From: Acanthococcus lagerstroemiae | Taxonomy: Eukaryota > Arthropoda > Insecta > Hemiptera > Eriococcidae | Assembly (NCBI GenBank): GCA_031841125.1 | Contig: CM063109.1 | Coordinates: forward strand, 8,780,321 to 8,844,320 | DNA: 64,000 bases | Direction: 5' to 3' | Part shown: piece by piece, positions 24,148 to 35,197 of the stretch | Numbering within the stretch: position 1 is the stretch's first letter | Layout of the letters: each line of letters opens with the position of its first letter | Translations under genes and position numbers: made by a program | Notes under the pieces: generated by a model | What the model was told of the DNA's origin: nothing | The model's input: only the letters and a program-made list of their open reading frames with translations | Database searches by the model: none

Positions 24148-24269
24148 CAGTGTTGGAAGAACGAACGAGAACAAGAACATGATGGGATTGAGAATGGGAA
24201 CGGGAACAGGACCAGGTTGGGAACAAGACCAAAAACGGGATTGAGATGATTTTTGCGTCCTTCCAACAC
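24148..24269. mobile_element. Purine-rich GAACGAGAAC MITE, copy 1
   Basis: Ends CAGTGTTGGAAGAACG and the complement CGTCCTTCCAACAC. The interior is almost entirely G and A on the plus strand (GAACAAGAACATGATGGGAT and similar words). First of four neighbouring copies. hAT-like by its CAGTGTTGG ends. Confidence 0.65.
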
Positions 24270-24359
24270 CTTTTTGCAGCTGGCTCAAAAGTAAAATTCT
24301 GAAAGCCAAAAACCGTCAATCATATACTTTTTAAATGAAAAAAATCAACTTGCAGTACT

Positions 24360-24547
24360 CGGATGTTGGAAGAATGAACGAGAACATGATGAGATTAAGA
24401 ACGAGAATGGGACTGGGAACAGGGCCGAAGAGGGAGCAAGAACGGAAATAATATGAAAATGGGAACGAGAACAAAAAACATGAATGAGAACCATACAGTT
24501 AGAGAAGAACGAACGGGAATGATGATTTTTACGTTCATCCAACACTG
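24360..24547. mobile_element. Purine-rich GAACGAGAAC MITE, copy 2
   Basis: Begins GATGTTGGAAGAATGAACG and ends GTTCATCCAACACTG. Same purine-rich interior as copy 1. The 90 bp before it (AATTCTGAAAGCC...ATCAACTTGCAG) recur before copy 4, showing that a larger block was duplicated. Confidence 0.6.
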
Positions 24548-24587
24548 ACAACAGCGAATACAAGAAGAACAGTACTCGTGTCATATT

Positions 24588-25176
24588 CAATATTGGAAGA
24601 ACGAATGAGAACGAGAAGAAAAACGGCATGTTCTCAGTTCTTGTTCTCAGAACGAGAACAAGAACATAGTGGGATTGAGAAAGAGAACGGGGAACGGGAA
24701 CAGGACCAGGTTGGGATAGGGTTTGTGACCAAAATAATTTGAAACGGTCAAGAGTTATTGGTCAAATTTCCTTCAGCAATTTCAGCGGTTATCAGTTATT
24801 GATCAGAACATCCTGTTGAATTGGTCATAACTGTTATGACCGTTTATGATTGTTTCAAAATCATAACTCTCCATTCATAACCGTTTCATAACCGATTAAA
24901 AAAGAAGAAAAAACTATAACGGTCCAAACGGTTATTGGTCAACAACTAACTTTTTTAAACGGTTAACAGTTATTGGTCAACAAAATTTTTTTGTTTTGGT
25001 TAACGGTTATAACAGTTATAACTGTTATTTTGCAAACCCTAGGTTGGGAACAAAAACGAAAACGGGAACGCTGCTAATTATGGGGTAAGGAGAATGAGGA
25101 GCACAAACAATAACCATGTAGTTCGAGGCGAACAAACAAGACTGGGAACGAGATTATTTTTGCGTTCTTCCAACAC
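24588..25176. mobile_element. Purine-rich GAACGAGAAC MITE, copy 3, interrupted
   Basis: Begins TATTGGAAGAACGAATGAG and ends TGCGTTCTTCCAACACC. Interrupted at 24716-25040 by an AACGGTTA-rich element that duplicated AGGTTGGG of this copy. Confidence 0.6.
24716..25040. mobile_element. AACGGTTA-rich hAT MITE with 8-bp target duplication, copy 1
   Basis: Ends (A)TAGGGTTTGTGACC and GCAAACCCT are inverted. The 8-bp word AGGTTGGG occurs directly on both sides (24708-24715 and 25041-25048), the target size of hAT transposons. The interior is made of imperfect AACGGTTA, GGTTATTGGTCAA and GTTATAAC words. A second copy, inverted, is at 29951-30276. Confidence 0.8.
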
Positions 25177-25265
25177 CTTTGCAGCTGGCGCAAAAGTAAA
25201 ATTCTGAAAGCCTAAAACCATCAATTATAAATTTTTTTAATGAAAAAAATCAACCTGCAATACTT

Positions 25266-25467
25266 GGAGGTTGGAAGAACGGACGAGAATGAGAACGAGA
25301 ACTCGATGGGATTGAGAACAAGAACGAGAACAGGATCAAGGTGGGAACAAGAACGAGAATGTTGGTAATTTTAAGGTAAGGAGAACAAAGAACAAGAATG
25401 AGAACCATGCAGTGAGAGAAGAACAAACAGGAGTGGGAACCATGATTTTTGCGTTCTTCCAACACTG
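25266..25467. mobile_element. Purine-rich GAACGAGAAC MITE, copy 4
   Basis: Begins GAGGTTGGAAGAACGG and ends TTGCGTTCTTCCAACACTG. It follows the same 90-bp flank as copy 2 and is therefore probably a duplicate of it. Confidence 0.6.
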
Positions 25468-25575
25468 GTCATATCAGGTAATGACGTCATCAAACCGCAA
25501 AAAGAACACGCGACTGTACAACTTTTTACATCTGTTGTATAGTTGTCTACAACAAAAAACAAAAAGGATGAATTA

Positions 25576-26036
25576 CACTACTGAACAACTATTTTGCATA
25601 ATGCATTTCAACAGGTGATTCTGAGGTACTTTTTAACGCTGAACACGATACTGCGACCCATTTTTCTCTATCATGTCACTATTCGGAGTTCTGAACGACT
25701 GAGATTCGTTGCCATTTTGTTTTTGCAGTGGAATAAGCGGTACCACTGACTGATATTATCAGTGTTATCACACCACAATAACAGAAAACAAACAGACGGA
25801 ATACACACCACTACACACGACCGCAACACACAACAACACGAATCAGTATGACCACATTCAGTTCCTAAACCTCTTTTCGAACACATTTAGTTGAATTTTT
25901 TATAGTTTTTGATCAGAAAAACTAGACGTGATAAAGAAAAACGGCCGACGGCACTGTATTCAGCGTTGAAAAGTACTCAAGAATCACCTACTTAAATGCG
26001 TTGTGCAAACAAAAAATTTCATTTTGTTCAGTAGTG
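25576..26036. mobile_element. PIF/Harbinger-like MITE with TTA target duplication, copy 1
   Basis: 461 bp with ends CACTACTGAACAA and TTGTTCAGTAGTG, flanked on both sides by TTA (25573-25575, 26037-26039). A trinucleotide TWA duplication is the signature of PIF/Harbinger. A copy of nearly equal length (462 bp) is at 56862-57323, also flanked by TTA. The interior is noncoding. The two copies are highly similar, which suggests recent mobility. Confidence 0.8.
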
Positions 26037-26143
26037 TTATTGGACTTCCATTTGACTTGTAGAACTATTTTTCGAATATTTGACTTTTAATGGATTTATA
26101 GGACCGGTAGACACCCTGTTACTTACGGTAGAGCGCTTTAACC

Positions 26144-26306
26144 AGAGCTCGTGTGAGTACAATCGTCCGCCATTCTGACTTCAACCTCACCCGTGGATGC
26201 CGAATTGACTACGTGGTACACTCCGTACATAGTCTGATTCGGCATCCACAGGCGGGGTTGGAGTCAAAATGGCGGACGATAGTACTCGCACAAAGTACAG
26301 AGCTCT
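26144..26306. mobile_element. Hairpin MITE with GGATGCCGAA core, copy 1
   Basis: Almost the whole length is an inverted repeat: AGAGCTCGTGTGAGTAC at the left pairs with GTACTCGCAC...GAGCTCT at the right. TCGTCCGCCATT pairs with AATGGCGGACGA, and GGATGCCGAA pairs with TTCGGCATCC around a short loop. Related hairpins are at 26307-26429 and 42469-42624. Confidence 0.7.
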
Positions 26307-26429
26307 ACTTCAACTCAAGTGTAGCAGTACGCCATTTTGAATCCTACGCCAAGCATACCGTGTAGCCAGTTCGGCATCCATAAGCGTGGTTGGATTCAAA
26401 ATGGTGTACGGCTACACGCGAATTAAAGT
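26307..26429. mobile_element. Hairpin MITE with GGATGCCGAA core, copy 2
   Basis: Left arm AGTGTAGCAGTACGCCATTT pairs with the right arm AAAATGGTGTACGGCTACAC. The right half keeps TTCGGCATCC while the left half has lost part of it. Directly follows copy 1. Confidence 0.6.
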
Positions 26430-27065
26430 GCTTCGACTAAGAACGCGACCAATTTCAGATTTCGGAACACACCTAGCCAATCGCTGAACACTTTTTTTTC
26501 CATCCATATTGGAACTTGTAACCGAAAATGCGTACGGCAGTCCTACATGCGCTACTCTTCATAAGTCATCGACACGGAACAACCAACCATCGGTAGGGTT
26601 GGACCCTTCTGTAAACATCCCACTTAACAACTGAATCCTACTCTGGTACAAAACTTTGTACATAGGCGAGTTACACTCAACTAAAACTGTAACACGTCGG
26701 ACGAGCCGCCAAACAACATCGAAAACGAAAAAACATTACTGGTAACAAAATGGCGGGATCCGAAAATTACTTTCGTTTCATTCGACACACGGCGCAGATA
26801 CAACTTACGACAACTTACATCGAATGGGAACAGTCAATTCTCCGTTGGTCGCCTCATCTAAAGACTCGTCTCCTCGTATCCACAATCCAAGCACCATGTG
26901 AACGCGGGGCGGCGACCGGCCGGACATTCAGTCACTGTAAGAAACGAAGGTACGTGCGCTGACGTGCACACACTCGCAGGAATGGATATTAAATTACAAC
27001 AGATTGATACGAGAGACAAGAGCGGAAAAAAGGAATACAAAGTGCAACTTTTTTCGGCGCGTCTT
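26430..27065 (-). other. Spacer and probable 3' UTR of the zinc-finger gene
   Basis: Lies downstream of the zinc-finger stop codon on the minus strand. No AATAAA is visible on that strand within this stretch. Higher GC near 26870-26960 may simply be the start of the GC-rich gene region. No other feature is seen. Confidence 0.3.
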
Positions 27066-30000
27066 TCAACTAAGCTCGTCGTAATCGTTATTGTACGAAT
27101 GCACCTTCGAGTGCGCTATGTAGTTGGACTTGCGCGAGAAGATCTTGCCGCAGATGTCGCAGGTGAACGAGGTCTTCTCGTACGCGTGCACCAGCGAGTG
27201 CAACTCCAAATTGCTCAAGCTCAAGAATGACTTGTTGCACACCTGGCACGGGTAGGGTCGTTCGCCGGTGTACGCCTTGTTCATGGTGTGCGTGCGCCTG
27301 TGCACCACCAGGTAGGACTTCATTTTGAACGTGCGGCCGCACACGTCACACGAGTGCAGCGTGCCGTTGGTGTGCCGTGTTTCGTGTTCGCGCAGCGTGC
27401 CGCGGTTGCTGAACTTCTTGTTGCAGATGCCGCACACGTACTTGCTGCGTTCGCGCGACTCCTTGCTGTGACAGGACATGTGGCCGATCAGCTGCATCCG
27501 GTTGCCGTACACCTTGCCGCACAGATGGCACTCGAACGGCGTGTTGTTCGAGTGGACTAGAACGTGCTGCTGCAGCTGCGTGGCCAGCGGGAACTCCTTG
27601 CCGCAGGTCGAGCAGACGAACTGGTCCTTGCGCATGTGCGATTTGATGTGCCGCTTCAGGCTCGACTTGTAGCTGAATTGCTGCAGACAGTAGTGGCACG
27701 CGAATATGCTCGGATCGAAAATGTGCAGTTTGGGTAGCTGCGGCGGCAACGGTGGCGGCGGCGGCGTTGGCGGCCTTTTGGCCGAGCCGCGCGACGCGCC
27801 GCTGGAACGCGACGAGCTGGAGCAGCTGCTGCAGTCGTCCGAGTCCGAGCTGGAGGAGGAATGCGATACCGAACAGCTGGAGCACGAGTGTCCGGAGGCC
27901 ACGCTGGCTGCGTCATCATCGTCGTCGTTCAGACGCGGCTTCTGGAAAAACAGTCGACACAGAATTATCTATCAATCGCGAAGGCATTGCGAAGCAAAAT
28001 CAAATATAAAGGCTCGGCTTTGGGTAATCGCGTTAACCAGTTGCATAAGTATCGTGTTTTTTCGAAATCCGATCAGGATCTTTGAACGAGGAGGAAGAGC
28101 AAGAGAGAGAAGGCACCGTAAGACTCCTGATCACTGAGATTGGTTATCGTCTAGTATGAAACAGCAAATTCGTAAGTGTCTCATAATAGATCATCAATCT
28201 CAACTCACTTTGACGTTGTGGTGCTCTCGTTGAGATAGTTACTAAAGTACTCTTGAATCTGAACCTAACAGAAGTTGATTCTTCAAGGACGGTTTTACAG
28301 TGAATAGCAGCATGCCGAAACAATGTAACATATTTTATCAAAGTCTGAAACCTAAAGAAGTGAACCAGATAATACTTGGGAACAAGGTCGGCACATTACC
28401 GAGTAATATAAAACTAGCTTAGATAACATGAAGAATGTTCAATACTAACAAAGCGTATCTTAATTGGCGTATTTTTGATGTTTAGTAAGAGAACGAAATT
28501 GAGTGAGCTGTTATAAATCTACGCACATAAGCCTCAGCCATTCCAAACAGACAGTAAGACTGGTAGACAGAAGGACAGTTAGAGGACCTAATGAGACGGC
28601 AGATAAGACAGGCAGATATCTAGATAGATAAATATTTTTCTTGATCACATCACGACCAGAGTCTGTACTCTGTAGTTCAGCGTTCCTTGCTTTTCTATTT
28701 ATCCGCCTGTCTATCGGGTATGTTCATTTATTTAACCGGTTTCTTCATAGTTTTATTCATTCATTCGGACTACGCAAACAACAACAACAACGCCGGAACT
28801 GTATACTTCATATACGTAGATATATAAAGTGAATAGGATCACCGTTCGCTTATCAGAAAACTAGCTACAGGGTTGATAGTAACTAGGGTAGGTACTAGGT
28901 AGAAAGTACAAACATGAACAGGAACGTACCCACGGAAGGGAGGGGTGGAGGAAGCCTCTCCCAGACACTGGTCAGGTAGCGGACTCATTCTCGACGAGTG
29001 AACGTCAGAAAATGTGGGACACCAGTTGGGCAAATTTGAAAAACAGACTTTTTTCCATCCGGTAGAATTCACATTTTGCAGTTGTAAAATATTAGCACAA
29101 TCCTGCCCCCCCCCCAAAAAAAAAAGAAGAAAAGCGAAATGAGATAGAAAAGAGAAAAGGGGATGGTTGATCGCTCTTATGAACTTCGAATCATCTGGGG
29201 GACTGTAGCCCTCCAGGTCCAAAGGCTTATTTTCGCTTATGTTGGAAAAATTGTCCTTCCTCAACGAAGTTACTTCGATGTATCCGTGAATATGGACAGT
29301 GACCGACTGCACTTTCTTTTAGATTTTCACTTCTACGAAAAAGCACGGTGCATTTTGAGGTAAAAACCCGGTACCCGAAATTGTTTCAAAAAAAAAAAAA
29401 AAGCCAATGTGCAACGGGCGGATTGAAGTAATATGAGATTCCCCTTAATACAAAATACAATCATACTTCAAAACATCTTACGTGTAAAGTTTCTCAAAGA
29501 AAAAATAATAAATAAATACAAACTCAATAGGAAGTTTTGGAGGAAAATCCGTTCAAAAAGCTCCAAATAGAGCCGGCGCCGGATTTAACCTAGGCAGAAG
29601 AAAATTTTTCCCCCTCACATTTTCGTCACACCCTCTCTCAGATTTTCGTTATTTTTTTGTTCTTTAAATAAATACATAGATTAAAAACAGTGTCGAAAAT
29701 TCCCCCCCCCCCCTAAAAAAATCTTCCGCCCTAGGCACATGCCTATGTTGCCTATACGTAAATACAGCCCTGAATAGAGCTGCTGAGGGTCTATTGATCA
29801 TCGACCCATTTATAATATAGAAAGAAAGACAAGATACCTATTCGACACTAGCGCTTCTACAATTTGCACAGTCCCAATCCAACACTCGTTTCGCTTTTAC
29901 CAACCTAAAGTACAACGCCAAGCACCTTACTTTTCAACTGTCGGTTTGTTATAGGGTTTGCGAAATGGTTATAACCGTTAACCGAAACAAAAAAATTTTG

Positions 30001-33000
30001 TTGACCGATAACCCCGTTAACCTTTAAAAAAAATTAGTTGTTGACCAACAACCGTTTGGACCGTTTTACATATATATATTTTTTAATCGGTTATGAAACG
30101 GTTATAAATGCAGAGTTATGATTTTGAGACGGTCATACACGGCCATAACAGTTATGACCAATTCAATTCAACAGGGTAAGGATTTTCTGACGAATAACCG
30201 ATAACCGTTTAAATTGTTGAAGGAAATTCGACTGATAACTGTTAACCGTTTCAAATTATTTTGGTCACGAACCCTACTCTGACCAAACCAACATACAACT
30301 TCACACGAGAAAGAACCAACATTAACCTGACCAAACAAATAAGTAATGACAGAATTCGCGAATTACAGAGAACAGTGCGCTGCAGGTGGCCATTCTTGGA
30401 AACTAAATGAGGAGGAAATCTAAGAAAATCAATAATTTTAAATTATTTAAAATAGTAAAATATGATAAGTAATAATGAGAGGGGTATAATTTTGGCACCA
30501 AAATAGATGTAAGACGATCATTCGAATTTTGAAACAGAGGGATTTTCCACCACCCCTAAGAACTATGATAACGTTGATTCTGCCCCCCCCCCCAATATTT
30601 TCCATAAGTCGGCGCCTATAAGAGGAACACACAACTTCATTTACACGTGAAGGTGGTCGTTATTTAGTCTCGGTAATATTTTTTTGTAAATTTCCTCTGA
30701 TTCGTCTCCTAGGACTGGTTCTAATAAAATCAATCAAAAAAAAAGAAAAGAAAAAAAACTAGCTCCTTTCGTTCTTATGGGAAAACCACATGGAGTTTTG
30801 ACTGTTGTTTCAGACTAAATTTCCCTCCAATATATTTACCAGGCTTCAGCTTGTGACACTGAAAAATGAGTTTTTTACTTTCAACTTTTAGATTTTAATA
30901 AAATGTTCAAAACTTTCTCAAATTTCAGGCTAGGTCAAACAGAGAATCAAGTAAAAACCAACGTTTGCTACCGACTTTCAGATTCTTGAAATGTCTTCCA
31001 CATCTCAGTTTTGTTTCAACTTTTCAGGTAACGTTGGATACTCAGCTTGAAACCTTCGGCTTTTGACTCACTAGTTTGTGATGACAGGACTCCAGTGCAC
31101 TCCATTTTCAGAAACGAAATTCGACTTTCAGTAAGGGGAGGTGGAGGAGAAAAATTTGCCGATAACGTATTTTTTAAAAACTAAAAATTTACCGACAAAA
31201 TTTTAAAATAATTGAAAATTTGGCGGTTTTAATTGAAAAAAATAAATAAATAAATAAACCCTAACAAGCAAACAAACATTCATAAAATATGAAAATGAAC
31301 AATTTCAAAATTTGTCAATTGACAAATTATTGAGAGGGGGTTTACCCCCCCCCCCATAATTACGTCTCTGATTATGAAATGAAACACGTATTTACGCGAG
31401 ATACCAACAAATTAACGCAAGTTTAGACGATGAACAGTATTAGCTAAGGAGCGAATCAATAGTGCAGAAACCACGTAAGTCCAGCACATTGAAACTCCGC
31501 CATCGACGATAGATATTGCGTAAATGTGCGGAAATTTGTGCGACAATGTCTACTCATTACTAATGCATCGAGTGCCATGCAATTTTTTCACAGAAACCAC
31601 GTTGGAAGGCTGTAAACTGTTTTATTTTGTTTCTGAAAAGTTCAACTTTTCGGACTTACTCGTACGTGGTTTCTGAAATAGCTATACGATTCATATGCGA
31701 ACCAATTACTATGTCAAACCAATGACATAACACTGGTCCACAGACGCCGATGAAGGCACTTGAAAGGCTCCTAAACCTGCCACCATTTCACACTGTTATA
31801 GAAGCAACTGTGATAAAGGAGTGCTTATCATCGGGACCAACCAAACCTTCGAGCTCAAAAAACAGGGAGATGGCGGAGACGATCGACAAATGCTTTGGGA
31901 TGCCGAAGGATAGAATCGCGGTGGAACACGTCTTTGACAAGCCATACCGTGCACTGATACCCATGCGGGAGGCTTGGGAAGAGAGGTAGCCAAGCATTCT
32001 AGAAAAAGAGGAGCATGTGAGGTTTGCAGATGCCTCAAAGAATGACCAAGGTACACGAATCGGAATCACGAATGCAAAAGCCATATACAACTATTCCATG
32101 GCACTGGGTGAGGGCTTCACTATCCTCCAAGCAGAAGAAATGGCGATCATGATGGCTATTGAAAGAAGTCAGCAAAAGGGCCTACTGAGCAGATCTATAT
32201 CTGTACAGACAGTCAAACGGTTATTAAGGCACTATGGGCACACTAAACTACATCCCTGGTGGTGGTGGATTGCGTTAACAAATTATACAACCTTGCTCAA
32301 GAGAACCGTGTCACTATACTATGGATACCGGGACACTGCAGCATACAAAGAAACATGATCGCTGACAAGCTAGCGATGGAGGGCATAAAAAAGGAACTGG
32401 CAACGCCCAGGCCGTGTCTTTCTGTAGCATACAGTGTCATAAAATCCAAGGTGAAGGCTTAGATAAGTAAGCAGACAGACATGAAAGTTAGCAAAACACT
32501 GATAGGGGATACCCCCAGTATGTGCGCCAAGTTCCTACTACGGCTTCACAGGAAACATGCGAGATTCATGGTCAGACTACTAACTGGTCACCGGGCCACA
32601 AATCATATGTGGCATAAAATAGGAGAGGCGAAACGCAGCTCCTGTAGGCACTGTAGAGAAGAGGAAGAAACCTCAATCCACAACATATGTCAAATAGCCG
32701 GGACACGACGTGAAGCACTGGGATTAAAGTATCCAGCACACAGTAAAGTCAAAGGGATAGAAATCAGTAAAATTCTCACTTTGGCTATAAGAGTGAGGCT
32801 GCTGAGCTGATCCTTAACAGTAACCTGAGGAAATGTGCCATGGACTACAAAGTCTGAGCACTCGATACAGCGCCGCCTCACATAAATGTAATGTAATGTT
32901 CAAGATTCCCTGAAATATTTACAGACTCTTGCAGTTTTGCAGACTTGTTTGAGTCTCTGTAACACTTTCCATACTTCGCACTTAATTCTCCCTCTCACTC

Positions 33001-35165
33001 ACGGCCCTTCTTGGTTATCTGCGTTCGCAGCCTGTTGCCACCGTCCATCTCTTTTTCACGGACCGATTGTCAATCTCTCTATCTGGCTTAATCTATTAGT
33101 AACAAATGAGCCCCAACAATTTTGTGGATTTTAGGAAGGGCAATCCACCCAGTGGAACAGGAAACTAAATGTTCGGCATGAAGAGAGAGATGAATGTCCC
33201 TTTCCACTGCTGAGAGATAGGCGCGCCTCGTTATCTGTTTGTCTGGGTAGCTGTCTACCCACCCGACTAACTAATTAGTGGTCCATTTATCTGCCTTAGA
33301 CACGGGATTTTTTCCGGAGACAGGGGAAGCTAGGTTTCTGATCATGGATGGCGGCTATCGGCTCTATGTCCGTCTAAAAGAGAAAGACAAACACGTAGGT
33401 GAACATTGAATACAGCAAGCTGAAGAGAATAAGAAGAAATTGACTCTCGAATTGTGGTTGCCGACCAACTTTTTCTGAAACTGGGGTTGGTCCGTCTATC
33501 TGTCCGCGTCTGTCCACCGAATTACTCATTTGTCTGTTTAGAGAGCGGCAGAACTCTGCGAACCAGTTTCAGAGGAAGGAATACTACAAGAAAACAGAGA
33601 CATTCTCGAACAATCTTTACTTATTTAGAAATAAATTCATAATTCATCACGGGGGGAAAAGACTTTCTATCGGGTTTAGGAATAAAGACATATTGCATAC
33701 ACGAATGTACACAAATCTTTGCTTCTAAATGTTGGATGTTGGTTTTCATTTACTTTTTCCAATCGGCGAGTGAGAAACGGGAGGAAGGAGGCCGGTTTGT
33801 GACAAGGTGACTGCCGGAATAGAAGAATGAAAAAATATGACTTTTTTAATAATTTTCACAGGTTTATGCACAAGCAGGGAGAGAGGGTGTCCGCCGAGGC
33901 TGACGTGGAGATACTTATCATGGGTAGAGGAGGGAGGGGGGTAAAGGTATCAAAAAACCCAACTGAAATTTAAATCCGAAAATTTTAGCTAACACGCAAA
34001 CACGATCATACAAGTAATAAAGTTATTCCGATTTTCGTTATGGTACATGAAAAAAACCATGACTTTTATATAACGTCAGAAAAACATAACTTTCGTAACT
34101 CTTTTTGAAAAAATATCACTTTTTCATATCATTTATGACTTTCATAACCTGTAGACACCTTGCACTGATACGTTAATCAGCTTGAGTTGCTGCATTTCTG
34201 CCTGAGGAATGAAATAGACCTTGATTTCAGGTTTCGTAACTGTTCGGCAAAGAAATTAAGACATTTTGGATGTATGATTAGAGAGCTAGAAAGGTCCTAA
34301 AAATACACCCCGATTGATAACGCATGTTGCCTCCACCCATATTAATATCGGTATTCAGCGTGGGGGAAGAGCCTGTATGTATGTTTTCATTCATCTCTGT
34401 TTGCCGAAAACAAACCCCGCTCACCATCTACACGTCTCAAAAAAACAAAAAACAAAGAGAAATAAGAGGACGGGCTGGAAAAATTGTAGGGTGATCTGTT
34501 ATTCCAGAATTTAAACCAACAATGACATTAGAATCTAGTCAGACCAAAATATAGACAGTGAGCTAGCTACAGGCTAGTGACATGACAGACAGATAAGTGA
34601 ATAATCCAAAAATCAAAAGATACAGATGAGAAGATGAAAGAACAATCAGCCAATCTGGCAGGCAGACGAACAAGTAGTCGGACAGCTTCTGAACGGAGCC
34701 GAAGACCGAAATTCACATACATAGATCTGTAGACAACCAGAGTCAGCCATGCCGGCAGATAGATAGATAGACTACAGACAAGTGAAAAACGAAAAATCTG
34801 AAAAAATATGCAAAATTTGTTGCTTTGTATGTGTGGAAAGGGGGTCGAACAAAAAAGCCTCTCCAATTAAATACGAAATCGTATTTCGAACAATTCATCA
34901 CAATGGATAAACTTTTCTGAATTATTCGGATCAATTTCCTCACTTTCGCTCGATAATCGTGCAAGAACGTACACTGGAATTAAACCCTAAATTACTTCTT
35001 ACAATTCTATCACGTCGATAGTGATACGGCATGAAGCCTCGATGGTTATTTTTCTTATCTGAATAAGCTGTGCTCATTAATCGTTGTTCGTGGTTTTCAT
35101 AACCACTCGGAGATAAGGTTCCTAACATTTTAATTCGGAAAAATTGACGACGTACCACGTCATCC

Positions 35166-35197
<32 letters not shown>

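Larger units (their letters stand above)
22174..26121. mobile_element. Possible 3.9-kb container element with CAGGGTGTCTACC ends
   Basis: CAGGGTGTCTACCAGATTT at about 22176 is mirrored at about 26103-26120 by GGTAGACACCCTG. Between them lie many other MITEs, including 22842-23510, 23647-24096, 24148-25467 and 25576-26036, so the two ends may belong to one old element that others invaded. They could equally be two unrelated solo ends of one family. No matching target duplication is visible. Confidence 0.35.

Noticed and set aside
27900..27902. GTG start for a 278-aa zinc-finger protein
   Set aside because: Eukaryotic nuclear genes do not normally start at GTG; an open frame with an acceptor site at 27942-27943 continues upstream and joins upstream exons in phase.
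27288..28137. Several 60-179-codon frames opposite or beside the zinc-finger exon
   Set aside because: They are other-frame shadows of the GC-rich finger exon, with Arg/Ala/His-rich text and no domain.
28839..29312. 157-codon minus-strand ORF
   Set aside because: No family resemblance, runs through poly-C and poly-A tracts, and lies in an intron.
31788..32090. Antisense ORFs opposite the LINE RNase H region
   Set aside because: Shadows of the plus-strand LINE frame, with no independent support.
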